Of a stretch of DNA of 64,000 bases, positions 8,334 through 17,686 are shown in pieces. The stretch covers positions 53,325 to 117,324 of the forward strand of contig CAZGRP010000008.1 in NCBI GenBank assembly GCA_964527995.1. The letters are read 5' to 3'. A model generated the notes under the pieces. The model saw only the letters and a program-made list of their open reading frames with translations. It was not told the DNA's origin and did not search any database. The translations under genes were made by a program, and so were the position numbers. Origin of the DNA: CAZGRP01 sp964527995. Its GTDB lineage: Bacteria > Zhuqueibacterota > Zhuqueibacteria > Oceanimicrobiales > CAZGRP01. The stretch's first letter is position 1. Each line of letters begins with the position of its first letter.

Positions 8334-9295
8334 CCCGACACTTCACCCTGGCCAAGCTGCAGCAGGGTTCTGCGAAGTTCTCTCACCCCAGAGGTTCCCG
8401 GATAGGTACAATTCGCTGCCGCAGTGCGATTTGCCTGCCTCGCTGCCTCCAGAGCGTCTCCCGTCCGAGCGTAGGTGAACACGAATCCGGCGGCGAAGGC
8501 ATCCCCGCAGCCCACGACATCGACCACGCGCGGCAGGCGCACGGCCGATATCCAGGCGTAGCGCACACGGCCGTTTTCGCGCCAGAACAGGTGAGACCCC
8601 CGGGCCCCGGCGGTGACGTTGCAGACATCGACCATCTCGGCCGTCACCCGCTCTCCGAACTCTGTCACGGCCGCCTCGCTGGAGGGGCTACCTGCCAGGA
8701 CCGCAGCTTCCGCTTCATTCACCTGGACGCCGCCGGCACACTCTAGCCATTCGTGCCAGTCGGGCGGCCGCTGCAGTCGACGTCGCCCGTCCTCGTCGAT
8801 GGCATAGGCAAGCGAGTGGAAGTCGAGGTAGATCCACGCCCGGCCAGCAGCGGCCAGGTTTCGCAATGCGGCCAGCGACAAATCAGTCCCTGTGATCATG
8901 TTCACCAGGATCGCATCACAGTCGGCGAGCACCTGCACTTCCGGCCACTCCAGCGGCGCCATGCGCTCGGTCGTGGTTTCGGTGCGCTCGTACTCACTGA
9001 CATATCTCAACTCCACGCGGGTGTTGGCATGGTCGCTGCGGATCAGGTGATCGCAAGACACCCGCGGGTACAGCCTCATGGTCTCAAGCACCTGGTCGTA
9101 GATATCATGTCCGACGCGAGCCACGGGCACGATCTCCACATCATCTTGCGCCAGGGCCCCTAGGATCGCCAGCGAATAGAAGATACCTCCCAGGCTGTCA
9201 TATGGCTGGCCCCGGTACGGCACGGTGTGGTCGCAGATGAAAGTGCCTACGACACCGATCTTCAACGTCGAGGCTTTCTTCTGCTCGGCCATCAT
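8330..9295 (-). CDS. PfkB-family carbohydrate kinase
   Basis: 321 residues. It is a ribokinase-like sugar or nucleoside kinase. The N-terminus KIGVVGTFICDHTVP and SLGGIFYSLAILGALA form the substrate half; DVVGCGDAFAAGFV near residue 275 is the PfkB signature 2, with the catalytic Asp kept although the usual GAGD is GCGD. The start at 9295 overlaps the permease stop as ATGA; an earlier in-frame ATG at 9310 is possible. Substrate cannot be read from sequence; the neighbour is a purine permease and the downstream gene makes dTDP-rhamnose, so a nucleoside or a sugar are both plausible. Confidence 0.82.
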   Translation of the reverse strand: MMAEQKKASTLKIGVVGTFICDHTVPYRGQPYDSLGGIFYSLAILGALAQDDVEIVPVARVGHDIYDQVLETMRLYPRVSCDHLIRSDHANTRVELRYVSEYERTETTTERMAPLEWPEVQVLADCDAILVNMITGTDLSLAALRNLAAAGRAWIYLDFHSLAYAIDEDGRRRLQRPPDWHEWLECAGGVQVNEAEAAVLAGSPSSEAAVTEFGERVTAEMVDVCNVTAGARGSHLFWRENGRVRYAWISAVRLPRVVDVVGCGDAFAAGFVFTYARTGDALEAARQANRTAAANCTYPGTSGVRELRRTLLQLGQGEVSG

Positions 9296-10563
9296 CCGTG
9301 CAGGATCCAATACCGACCTGCGAAGATCACCGCCAGGACATAGACCAGCGGGCTCACCTCCCGGGCTCGACCGCTAAACAGCTTGATGATCGGGAACGAG
9401 ACGAATCCGAACGCCATGCCGTCGGCGATGCTGAAGGTCAATGGCATACCGATCATCGTCAGAAACGCCGGGATCGCCTCGGTCTTGTCGCGCCAGTCGA
9501 TATCCCAGACGTTGATCACCATCATGCTGCCGACCACGATCAGGGCCGGTGCTGTGATCGGATGCAGGAACTGGCCCGGTGCCACCTCGATCCCCTGGCC
9601 CACCATGGCGGCCAGAGGTGAAATAAACAGAGCCAACAAAAAAAGACCGGCGGTGACAACATTTGCGAAGCCGGTTCGCCCGCCCTCCGCCACACCTGCC
9701 ACGCTCTCGATGTACGAGGTCACCGTCGATGTACCCAGAAACGCCCCTACTGTCGTCGCAATGGCGTCCGACATTAGGGCCCGCCCGGCGCGCGGCAACT
9801 TGCCATCGCGCATGAAACCAGCCTGCTCGCTGACCCCCACGAGCGTCCCAACGGTGTCGAACAGGTCCACAAACAGGAAAACCACGACGACGGTCACCAG
9901 ACCCAGTTTCAGCGCGCCAGCGATGTCCAGCTTCAAGAACGTCGGTGCTAGACTCGGCGGGGTGCTGACGATGCCGTGGTAGCTCACCAGGCCAGAAGCC
10001 AGCGCAATCACACCCGTTGCGACAATGCCGATCAGCAGAGCGCCCACGACCTTGCGCGCCATCAGGATAGCCGTGAGCAGCACCCCGAAGAGGGTCAGCA
10101 GCGCCACCGGAGAACGGACATTTCCCAGGCGTACGAAGGTGTTGGGATCCGCGACCACCAGTCCGCCCTCGCGCAGGCCGATAAAGGCGATCAGCAGACC
10201 GATGCCTATGGCAATGGCGCTCTTCAGAGACTGGGGAATCGCATTGACGATGCTTTCCCGCACTTTGAAGGCCGAGAGCAGGACAAATGCGATACCCGAC
10301 AGAAAGACCGCCCCCAGCGCCGTCTGCCACGGCACACCCAGCCCGAGACAGACCGAGTAAGCAAAGTAGGCGTTCAACCCCATGCCCGGGGCCAGCGCGA
10401 AGGGGTAGTTGGCATACAGCCCCATCAACAGGGTTCCTATGGCGCTGGCCAGCGACGTCGCCACCATCACCGCCCCGAAGTCCATGCCTGCCGCCGACAG
10501 GATGGCCGGGTTGACGAAGATGATGTACGCCATCGTCATGAACGTGGTCACACCTGCCAGCAC
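9292..10563 (-). CDS. NCS2-family purine permease (AzgA/PbuG type)
   Basis: 423 residues from the GTG at 10563. It is an inner-membrane proton symporter of the guanine/hypoxanthine/adenine subfamily, with about 12-14 membrane segments. Signatures are VTTFMTMAYIIFVNP, ALAPGMGLNAYFAY, LFVDLFDTVGTLVG and GAFLGTSTVTSYIES. Family homology (AAFFHFSERGTNLRREV) continues in frame upstream of 10563, but no ATG, GTG or TTG exists there before a stop, so the annotated start is probably too short and an unusual initiation codon or an error is likely (see findings). It sits directly downstream of purE, a purine-linked context. Confidence 0.88.
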   Translation of the reverse strand: MLAGVTTFMTMAYIIFVNPAILSAAGMDFGAVMVATSLASAIGTLLMGLYANYPFALAPGMGLNAYFAYSVCLGLGVPWQTALGAVFLSGIAFVLLSAFKVRESIVNAIPQSLKSAIAIGIGLLIAFIGLREGGLVVADPNTFVRLGNVRSPVALLTLFGVLLTAILMARKVVGALLIGIVATGVIALASGLVSYHGIVSTPPSLAPTFLKLDIAGALKLGLVTVVVVFLFVDLFDTVGTLVGVSEQAGFMRDGKLPRAGRALMSDAIATTVGAFLGTSTVTSYIESVAGVAEGGRTGFANVVTAGLFLLALFISPLAAMVGQGIEVAPGQFLHPITAPALIVVGSMMVINVWDIDWRDKTEAIPAFLTMIGMPLTFSIADGMAFGFVSFPIIKLFSGRAREVSPLVYVLAVIFAGRYWILHG

Positions 10564-10645
10564 CTCGCGCCGCAGATTTGTGCCACGCTCAGAGAAGTGG
10601 AAAAATGCAGCGATGCCCCGATCTCGAGACGGAGCCTGGACCCGT

Positions 10646-11107
10646 TCAGATTCGACTGCCGTGCTCTTTGAAATGGCGCAACGCCTCCTTCAGCTTGGAA
10701 TCGCTCAAAGACAGGATTTCCACAGCCAAAACGGCGGCGTTGACGGCGCCGGCTTTGCCAATCCCCAACGTCCCCACCGGCACCCCGGCCGGCATCTGCA
10801 CGATCGAATAGAGCGCATCAACTCCGCCGAGCGCCGATGCGGCCAGAGGAACGCCCAAGACCGGCAGAGTCGTGTGCGCCGCGATGACGCCAGCAAGGTG
10901 TGCCGCCATGCCCGCCGCCGCAATGATCACCCGATACCCGCGCGCCTCGGCCTCCTCGGCGAAAGCGGCCGTCTGCTTCGGTGTACGATGCGCCGACAGG
11001 ACCATCTCGTCGTAGCTCACGCCAAAATAATCCAGGTAGCGCTTGCAGTCGACGAGCACGGCCCGGTCGGATTCACTGCCCATCACGATTGCGACTTTCG
11101 AAGGCAT
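10646..11107 (-). CDS. purE: N5-carboxyaminoimidazole ribonucleotide mutase (class I PurE)
   Basis: 153 residues, normal for PurE. It converts N5-CAIR to CAIR in purine biosynthesis. VAIVMGSESDRAVL holds the phosphate-binding serine motif, SAHRTPKQ the catalytic His, and AAAGMAAHLAGVIA the glycine-rich loop. The start MPSKVAIV at 11107 is chosen because the 21 residues before it in the longer frame are not family sequence. Unlike many genomes, purK is not adjacent, so the usual partner must lie elsewhere if class I chemistry applies. Confidence 0.94.
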   Translation of the reverse strand: MPSKVAIVMGSESDRAVLVDCKRYLDYFGVSYDEMVLSAHRTPKQTAAFAEEAEARGYRVIIAAAGMAAHLAGVIAAHTTLPVLGVPLAASALGGVDALYSIVQMPAGVPVGTLGIGKAGAVNAAVLAVEILSLSDSKLKEALRHFKEHGSRI

Positions 11108-11182
11108 TTTTTTCTCAATCGCTGTTGCGTTCGCGCCCGGTCTTCCAGCGCTCTCTGCTCGCGGGCTCACAGTCGCAGGTGT

Positions 11183-12229
11183 CTATTGCGCCGCCTGGCG
11201 CCCTTTGACATCGGCGACAGTCCTGAAGGTGTGAGCAATCACATCCAACTGGCGCAAAATCGGCTCTTTCGGCTCTCCAGGCCGGAAGAGCGACAGGTCA
11301 ATGACGTAGACACGACGCGTAGGAGCATCGTAGAAGGCATACGACTTGAAAGGACCGCCGGCTTGCTTTTCGTCATTCTCCCACAAGCCCTGGATCATGA
11401 TGGCGCGGCGACCGAGAAAATCCACGGTGTCCACGGTAACCAGGGCCGGGTCGCGGTTCACGCGATCGTTTTCATAGTAGAGACGGCCGATCTCGTCCCT
11501 CTTGTTCAGCACCCACTCCGGCGTCAGGAAGGAAGGATCTTCCGTGTCGACCCAGTAGACAAACAGCCAGCGCTCCGGGTAGGAGCGTCTCAGAGAGACG
11601 AAATGATACTCGGGGTCCTCCTTGAACACGAAGTAGTCGTGCTGCACGCGAACCATCCAGCCGTACTGCTTGAGCAGACGCTTTTCGATGTTCTTCTGCT
11701 CTTTGAGCGCGAACATCTCCTCCATCATTTCGTTCCACAGGCGCTCATGAAACATGGAGTAGAGCAGCGACTCGTTGTTCTCGATCCAGTCGCGCAGCTC
11801 GTCCATGGTGCGGCCGGCAAGAACGACCAGCAATTGATTCTTGGCCCACGGCTCCTTTTTCTGGAAGACGAACGCCTCCCCCTCCTTCACTTTCTCGAGG
11901 GCGTCTTTGGTCAGCATCGATTTGACCATGGCACCCGCCTGGCTCGACGATTCCACAGTGCCGATCAGCAACAAGTTCTTGAAACGCTTATGGCTGCTCA
12001 GCTCCGACACGGGGTAGTACTTCAGGTCGAAAAGGTGCTCGGGCTGGGGCGTAAGGATTCTTTTCTCGAAAACCTTTTTCAGCGGCTGCTGCAATTCCTT
12101 CCAGTCCGTCGAATCGGCAAAAACAAGGATTTCGTTTGCGACCCCGTAACTCTTCTTGGCTCGCTCGCAACCCGCAGCCAGCACCAGAAGCCAGGCCAGT
12201 GCCACCGCAACCGCCAGTCGCCGTTTCAT
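11183..12229 (-). CDS. DUF4837-type lipoprotein
   Basis: 348 residues. It begins MKRRLAVAVALAWLLVLAAGC, a lipoprotein signal peptide with a lipobox LAAGC, so the mature protein should be lipidated and exported. The body matches my recollection of the DUF4837 family found mainly in the FCB group (YGVANEILVFADS near the N-terminus, then GLWENDEKQAGGPFKSYAFY and a VIAHTFRTV ending). Its function is unknown. The ATG at 12229 overlaps the methyltransferase stop as ATGA. The family assignment comes from motif memory and should be checked by a profile search. Confidence 0.7.
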   Translation of the reverse strand: MKRRLAVAVALAWLLVLAAGCERAKKSYGVANEILVFADSTDWKELQQPLKKVFEKRILTPQPEHLFDLKYYPVSELSSHKRFKNLLLIGTVESSSQAGAMVKSMLTKDALEKVKEGEAFVFQKKEPWAKNQLLVVLAGRTMDELRDWIENNESLLYSMFHERLWNEMMEEMFALKEQKNIEKRLLKQYGWMVRVQHDYFVFKEDPEYHFVSLRRSYPERWLFVYWVDTEDPSFLTPEWVLNKRDEIGRLYYENDRVNRDPALVTVDTVDFLGRRAIMIQGLWENDEKQAGGPFKSYAFYDAPTRRVYVIDLSLFRPGEPKEPILRQLDVIAHTFRTVADVKGRQAAQ

Positions 12230-13167
12230 TTTCCTGTCCTCCGTTTGTGCCGAAGCAGATAGAGCACTGAGGAACCGCGAGGCTCCCCGAACGGCCAGGC
12301 GCCCCGCAACCAGGAGAGTGCAGCAACCGCCAGGCCGCGGAGCCACTTCAGCCCGGGAGTAGCCTCCGAGTCGTAGCGCTCGCTCATCAGGCAGTTGTAG
12401 GCCGCGTCGAGCGGCATGGTGCGCTGCTCGATCACTTCGAGTCCCGCTGCCTCAGCGGCCCTTGCCAGGGTCGACGGGCTGAAGTGCACCAAGTGGCGAG
12501 GAGCATCCCAGGCCACCCAGCGATGCCCGTAGACTCGGGCGTCGATACTCGTCGGGTTGGGCAGCGCCACGACCATCCAACCGTCCGACGCCAGCAAATC
12601 GGCCGCCGCTCGCAGTACTGGCACGGGCTCTGCCAGGTGCTCCAGCACATGCCAGAACGTGACCACATCCCACGGGCGCTGCATGCGTTCGAGCGCCTCC
12701 ACAGCCGCCGTGTCGACGGCAAGTCCGTATGTTTCGCGGGCGAAACGCGCCGCCCGGGCATCCGGCTCAAGGCCTCGGGTCTGCCACCCGGACTTCTGCA
12801 TGAAATGAAGGAACTCGCCCGTGCCGCAACCGACGTCGAGCAGCCGTCCCGGTTGCGCATGGCGCTCGATCACCCTCCGTTTCCAGCGTATCATGAATTG
12901 CCGGCTGGCTTGATAGGCCCGGTCCCACAGGGACCGATCCGGCCGGACCGCTGAGAACGGATCGTAGTCGGCTGCCTCGTAATAGCGGTCGAGATCGTCC
13001 GCAGTGGGTCGCGGACTGAGGTAAAGAAGATCGCAACCGCGACAGCGGACAATACTCCAGCGCCGCACCCGGGCCGGATCGAACCGGTCCCACACACGCA
13101 GGAACGGGAGCCCTTCCCGGCGGCCGCAGAGTGGACACTCCACCGCCTCAGTGTTCGGCTCGGCCAC
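12226..13167 (-). CDS. Class I SAM-dependent methyltransferase with N-terminal zinc ribbon
   Basis: 313 residues from the GTG at 13167. The N-terminus has CPLCGRREG and CRGCDLLYLSPRP, a zinc-ribbon pair typical of methyltransferases in polysaccharide clusters. The SAM-binding loop LLDVGCGTGEFLHFM is near residue 110, followed by WHVLEHLAEPV and a WVAWDAPRHLVHFSP segment seen in Methyltransf_23-type sugar or lipid enzymes. The frame is open further upstream, but the GTG avoids a 90-bp overlap with the preceding gene. Located between a GT2 and a lipoprotein, it probably modifies an envelope glycan or lipid carrier. Confidence 0.82.
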   Translation of the reverse strand: MAEPNTEAVECPLCGRREGLPFLRVWDRFDPARVRRWSIVRCRGCDLLYLSPRPTADDLDRYYEAADYDPFSAVRPDRSLWDRAYQASRQFMIRWKRRVIERHAQPGRLLDVGCGTGEFLHFMQKSGWQTRGLEPDARAARFARETYGLAVDTAAVEALERMQRPWDVVTFWHVLEHLAEPVPVLRAAADLLASDGWMVVALPNPTSIDARVYGHRWVAWDAPRHLVHFSPSTLARAAEAAGLEVIEQRTMPLDAAYNCLMSERYDSEATPGLKWLRGLAVAALSWLRGAWPFGEPRGSSVLYLLRHKRRTGK

Positions 13168-14215
13168 CAATCGCCAAGCCTGGAAGATCGCACGCCCGCC
13201 GCACACCGCGGACGAAGTAAGACCAGACAACGCTGCCACGATACATCTTCGCCATCACGTCCCGGTCACGCACCCGCCGGACCGCCTGGGCGGCGCGGCG
13301 CTGGCGCCAAAGGCGGTGCGGATGTGTGAGCAAATAGCCGAACGCTGCCAGCACCGCCAGAGCGCGGCGGAAATCGAGAACAACTACGGCGTAGGCAAAC
13401 GTCACAACCTCCAATAGCAAGCGCAACGGCAACACCCACAACAACGAAACAGGCTCGTAGTTCTTGATCAGCATCACCAGGTTGTTGCGGTGGTTCAGGT
13501 ATTTTTTCCGAAACGCGGAGGCTGCCAGCGTCGCACCCGAGCGGTGATAGACGATGGATGCCGGCACCGCAGCAACCTCATATCCCCTCAGGTGGAACCT
13601 CCAGCAGAGATCGATCTCCTCCATGTGGGCGAAGAAATCCTCGTCGAGAAGGCCGACTTCCTCGAGGAGCCTTCTCCGCAGCAGCATCGCCGTCCCCGAT
13701 GCCCAGAAAACGCGCTGCCGGCGATCATACTGTCCGAGATCTTTTTCGACCGTTTCGAACATGCGACCCAGCGCAAACGGGTAGCCGAACACGTCGATCA
13801 ATCCGCCCGCTGCCCCGGAGTAGTCGAAGAGGTCGCGCCTCTGAGCGGAGAGAAGCTTCGGCTGGCAGGCTGCCAGGCGGGGGTCGGCATCGGCCTCCGC
13901 CAGCAGCGTATGCAGCCAACCTGGAGTCACTTCGCAATCGTCATTCAGAAGAACGATGTATTCACCTTTGGTCGCCCGGATGCCGAGGTTACACCCACCG
14001 GCAAACCCAAGATTGCGCTCGCTGCGAACCACCTGCACCCAGGGAAACCGGCGCCGGGCGATCTCGATGCTGCCATCCGAGGAGCCGTTGTCCACAACCA
14101 GGATCTCGACTTCAGCGCCGGCAGTCGGCGTCAGGCTCTCGAGGCAGGCAGACAGCCATTCGATTCCGCCGACATGAGGGATGATGATGCTCACCCTCGG
14201 CGAGCCCGGCGTCAT
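13148..14215 (-). CDS. Family 2 glycosyltransferase (rhamnosyltransferase-like)
   Basis: 355 residues. GT-A fold of the WbbL/rhamnosyltransferase type: VSIIIPHVGGIEWLSACLE, ILVVDNGSSDGSIEIA, NLGFAGGCNLGIRA, the metal motif VLLNDDCEV and DEDFFAHMEEIDLCWR. A hydrophobic segment near the C-terminus (LLWVLPLRLLLEVVTFAYAV) suggests membrane attachment. The ATG overlaps the stop of the DUF2723 gene as ATGA. With rfbD in the same run, an L-rhamnose donor is a reasonable guess but not shown. Confidence 0.87.
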   Translation of the reverse strand: MTPGSPRVSIIIPHVGGIEWLSACLESLTPTAGAEVEILVVDNGSSDGSIEIARRRFPWVQVVRSERNLGFAGGCNLGIRATKGEYIVLLNDDCEVTPGWLHTLLAEADADPRLAACQPKLLSAQRRDLFDYSGAAGGLIDVFGYPFALGRMFETVEKDLGQYDRRQRVFWASGTAMLLRRRLLEEVGLLDEDFFAHMEEIDLCWRFHLRGYEVAAVPASIVYHRSGATLAASAFRKKYLNHRNNLVMLIKNYEPVSLLWVLPLRLLLEVVTFAYAVVVLDFRRALAVLAAFGYLLTHPHRLWRQRRAAQAVRRVRDRDVMAKMYRGSVVWSYFVRGVRRACDLPGLAIGGRAEH

Positions 14216-16992
14216 TGCGTCCCATCGCTCTTTTTCGTCTTCTTCGAAGAGTCGGTTGCGGCCTGGTTTGCGGCCGCGGCTGCCTTCAGGCGATTGAGCC
14301 GGTCCTGATACTTCTCATCACCGGGGAACTTCTGCAAATATCCTTCGAGAAGCGAAACGGCCTGGTTGTATTTCCGGTCGCGAGCATAGAGACCCACCAG
14401 ATAGTCGTATGCAGGAGTGAAATTGGGCTGCTCCTGGATCAAAGCTTGTGCAAGCGACTCGGCTTTGGTCGTGTTTCCAAGCACGAACTGGTAGGTCTGG
14501 GCGATCTGTAGCTTCTCCCCCGGTGTGTTCTCCCAGTGATGCAGAATTCTCATCAGGCGCTTGTCCAATTCCTCGGGGCGACCGAGTTCGGCATACATCT
14601 GGCCAACGAAATAGGTGATCTGCTTGTTGTTCAACCAGACCACGTCTTCGGGCATGACGGTACTCATCTTGTCCAGAACGGCCAGGGCTTTGTCTTTCTG
14701 GCCACGGCGCTGGTAGTACTGCACCAGCTGCAGGAAACCGGAGCGGTAGTTCTGCAGCAAGCCGACAATGTTGTCATTCAGAAAGACGCTCGGATCGTTG
14801 AGACCCCGGTACTTGTACTTCTCGAACAAGTTTGTCTGCAATCTCTCCGGGGAGAGATAGACCCGCGGGCCACCTACCGGCGTGATCTTCTGAACCAGAC
14901 CATCCATGCGCAGGTAGTTCTTCAGGTCCGGCTTGCGATCTGGGTTATCCAAGCCCACCTTGTTCTCCGGCGATACCGTCACCGCGAAATAGATGGGCCG
15001 CTTGAAGCGGTTGGCCATGAGGATGTGCACGACCATGATGTCCTGGACGCGCAGAGCCTGGCCCATGTAGGTCGGTTTGAGCTCCCAAACGAGACGCGGG
15101 TTTTCAGGCACCTCCAGTTGCGTGCTGTCGAGGTTGCTGGGCTCCTGCAAGTACTTCTCGTAAATATCCTTTGGCACCTCGATTTGCATTTTGCGCGGCT
15201 CGGGCCAAAGTTGCGGTGCGATCGCATCGATCTGAGCATCTGTCAACTGAATGGGCACCTTGGGCTCCTCATCGCGCAACTGGCGGATGTACCAGCGCGT
15301 GTTCAGCAGGCTGAGGTTCACGACGCGGACGTCCTTGCGGAAGCCGTAGACATACTGCAAGAACCACAGCGGGAACGTGTCGTTGTCACCATTGGTGAAC
15401 AGGATGGCGTTCGGCTCGCAGCTCGCCAGGATGTTGTACGAGTAGTCGTAGGCGACATAGTTGCCCGTGCGGTCGTGCTCGTGGTAGTTGGCCGAGACCA
15501 TGTTGATCGGCACAAGGAGAAAGAGCAGTGCTATGATGCCGACGAAGCCCAGCTTCCGCAGGCTGCTCTCGCGCCGAAAGCCGTCGACAACCGCCTCGAT
15601 GACGGCCGTCGCCCCGATACCGATCCACAGGGCGAAGACGAAGAACGAGCCGACGTAGGCGTAATCACGCTCTCGAGGTTGAGGATCAGGCTGATTCAGA
15701 TAGACCACAATCGCCAATCCGGTCATGAGGAAGAGCACCAGCAGCGCCAGAAACCGTTTTCGATCCGCAGACCAGTGGTAGGCCATGCCGATCAAGCCAA
15801 GAAGGAACGGCAGGCCATAGAGACCACGGAATACGATGGTGTCGCTCTTATAGCCGCTCCTGTCCACGGTGAAGTGGGTTTGTGGCTTGATGCCAATGCT
15901 CAGAAGGGTCTTGTCGAGCAGAGAGTAGGTCGTGGCGGTCGGCCGCCCGATAAACTGCCAGCCGAAGTATCGGATGTACATCTTCTTGATCTGATAGTCC
16001 CACAGCGGCGCCCGCCGCACGGTCAGCGGGATGTCGCCGTATTGCTCCCGGTTCAGGTAGCTCACCAGCCGAGCCGGAGTGTCGGGGTCGTTTTCGTCGA
16101 TGGCCGGGTCCAGCCCCGAACGGATGTAGATCATCGCATAGGTTGAGTACCCGAGCACGACCAGGAAAAGGCTCATCAAGGCCAGCGCCGTAGCCCGACG
16201 CTCGTTGCGGACGGCCCAGTAAGCGAGAAGCACCAGTCCGATGACGGCCACAGCCACCGCCCAAAACGAGAAGGTCTCGATCAGCCAGGGGATGCCTTTG
16301 ACAACGCCGGGATAGACCGCGCCAAAACCCAGAACCCCCAGGAGCACCAAGAAGAAGAACGTGTCGAGTCGCAGTTCCGCCCGCTTGAAGTAGATGATCA
16401 TGAAAACGGTCGGTAGCGCCAGGATGTTGAGCAGGTGGACGCCGATGGCCAGACCGACCAGGTAGGCGATCAGCAACAGGAGCTTATCGCTGGCAGGGTT
16501 GGCGGCTCGCTCCATCCAGACGAGGATGAGCCAGATGACGATCGCAGTGAAGAACATCGAGGCGGCGTAGACCTCGGCCTCGACCGAGTTGAACCAGAAG
16601 GAATCGGAGAAAGCCAGGGCAAGTGCGCCGATGACGCCGCCGGCGTACAGCTTCGCGCGCTCCTCCCAGTTCTTGGGCTCTCCGCGCCACTCACGCAACA
16701 GTCTGACGATGATCAGATAGGTCAACATGATGGTGAAGGCACTGAGGATGGCGGAGATGACGTTGACGCGCAGGCCGATGTCCTGGGCGATCGGTAGCCT
16801 GCTGAAAATGTGCCCGACGAGAATGTAGAGAGGTGCGCCAGGTGGGTGCGGCACGCCCAGGATGTAGGACGAAGCGATGAACTCGCCACAGTCCCAGAAC
16901 GACGTGGTCGGTGCGATCGTCGCACGGTAAGTAGCGAAGGCCACCAGGAACATTAGACCTGCCAGCAGCGCATTCAACTTCCGGTTGTTCAT
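14212..16992 (-). CDS. DUF2723 (GT117/TMEM260-like) membrane glycosyltransferase with TPR tail
   Basis: 926 residues. The DUF2723 signature lies at the N-terminus: TTSFWDCGEFIASSYILGV and HPPGAPLYILVGHIF, with the Asp-Glu pair typical of GT-C enzymes in the first external loop. About 12 membrane segments follow up to ~residue 500, then a large soluble part containing NGDNDTFPLWFLQYVYG and C-terminal TPR-like helices (~700-900). The eukaryotic relative TMEM260 is a protein O-mannosyltransferase; bacterial members, common in the FCB group, are uncharacterised. It may use the lipid-linked sugar made by the DPM-type enzyme at 6603-7367. The C-terminus is Lys/Ser-rich. Confidence 0.85.
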   Translation of the reverse strand: MNNRKLNALLAGLMFLVAFATYRATIAPTTSFWDCGEFIASSYILGVPHPPGAPLYILVGHIFSRLPIAQDIGLRVNVISAILSAFTIMLTYLIIVRLLREWRGEPKNWEERAKLYAGGVIGALALAFSDSFWFNSVEAEVYAASMFFTAIVIWLILVWMERAANPASDKLLLLIAYLVGLAIGVHLLNILALPTVFMIIYFKRAELRLDTFFFLVLLGVLGFGAVYPGVVKGIPWLIETFSFWAVAVAVIGLVLLAYWAVRNERRATALALMSLFLVVLGYSTYAMIYIRSGLDPAIDENDPDTPARLVSYLNREQYGDIPLTVRRAPLWDYQIKKMYIRYFGWQFIGRPTATTYSLLDKTLLSIGIKPQTHFTVDRSGYKSDTIVFRGLYGLPFLLGLIGMAYHWSADRKRFLALLVLFLMTGLAIVVYLNQPDPQPRERDYAYVGSFFVFALWIGIGATAVIEAVVDGFRRESSLRKLGFVGIIALLFLLVPINMVSANYHEHDRTGNYVAYDYSYNILASCEPNAILFTNGDNDTFPLWFLQYVYGFRKDVRVVNLSLLNTRWYIRQLRDEEPKVPIQLTDAQIDAIAPQLWPEPRKMQIEVPKDIYEKYLQEPSNLDSTQLEVPENPRLVWELKPTYMGQALRVQDIMVVHILMANRFKRPIYFAVTVSPENKVGLDNPDRKPDLKNYLRMDGLVQKITPVGGPRVYLSPERLQTNLFEKYKYRGLNDPSVFLNDNIVGLLQNYRSGFLQLVQYYQRRGQKDKALAVLDKMSTVMPEDVVWLNNKQITYFVGQMYAELGRPEELDKRLMRILHHWENTPGEKLQIAQTYQFVLGNTTKAESLAQALIQEQPNFTPAYDYLVGLYARDRKYNQAVSLLEGYLQKFPGDEKYQDRLNRLKAAAAANQAATDSSKKTKKSDGTQ

Positions 16993-17068
16993 TGACTGTC
17001 GCCTCCTAAGCCTGTGCCAATCGTCCCGGCGCCGGTCAGTGCGATTCTTCCCTCACCGCGAACGTAGG

Positions 17069-17602
17069 CTACGACTCCTTGCTCTGTTTTTCCTGCTGCG
17101 TTTCTTCTTTTTCCCCCTTTACGGAGCTTTCCCGCTGCGACGCATTTGCGGATGCCGCAGCTTGCTCCTTTGCTTTCTCTGCTTTCTCTGTTTCCTTGTC
17201 GGATTCTGTATTGGAATGGACCTCAGCGGCTGCCTGCTCAGGCGCACCTTCCGCCGCTGTGGTTCCGGCTGTCGTGGCTGCGGCCTCTTCCTTTTCTTTC
17301 TCCTCCCTTGCCTTTTTCTCCTTCTCCTCCTTGACCAGCTCGTCGACGAAATTCAGCTTGCATTCGCTGACCAACCGTTGGATCAGACGCGACTCCTCAT
17401 CGCTCAGGTTGCCGCGCGTTTTCTCTTTCAGCATGTCGAGCATGTCGATCGACATGCGTGCCTGATCCAGATTGCGCTCGATCTTGCTGGTGAGCGGATT
17501 GGGTAGCTTCCCGAGATGCTGCATCACAGCCGAGTGAAGCGATAAGACCAACTGCACGAACAACGCCTGGTAGGTTTCCTCTCGTTTCTCGTCCTCTGCC
17601 AT
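17069..17602 (-). CDS. DUF1844-domain protein with charged low-complexity tail
   Basis: 177 residues starting MAEDEKREETYQALFVQLVL, with GGAGGAGCGAC before the ATG. Residues ~12-85 match the DUF1844 type: LSLHSAVMQHLGKLPNP then DQARMSIDMLDMLKEKTRGN and DEESRLIQRLVSECKLNFV, a helical bundle of unknown function. From ~residue 95 the sequence is nearly all Glu, Lys and Ala (EKEKKAREEKEKEEAAA), probably a long charged helix or disordered tail. It lies between recG and the DUF2723 gene and could be co-transcribed with recG. Confidence 0.75.
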   Translation of the reverse strand: MAEDEKREETYQALFVQLVLSLHSAVMQHLGKLPNPLTSKIERNLDQARMSIDMLDMLKEKTRGNLSDEESRLIQRLVSECKLNFVDELVKEEKEKKAREEKEKEEAAATTAGTTAAEGAPEQAAAEVHSNTESDKETEKAEKAKEQAAASANASQRESSVKGEKEETQQEKQSKES

Positions 17603-17686
17603 GTCGCTCCTCCTCTCGATCCAGGTCTCAAGGGCAGGCATGCACTGGGAGGTCGAACGAAAGCAACCTCGAAACTCCTGCGTCAA

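Noticed and set aside
9374..10330. 318-residue open frame overlapping the purine permease
   Set aside because: It is the same strand in another frame, rich in Arg/Gly/His shadow sequence, with no family features.
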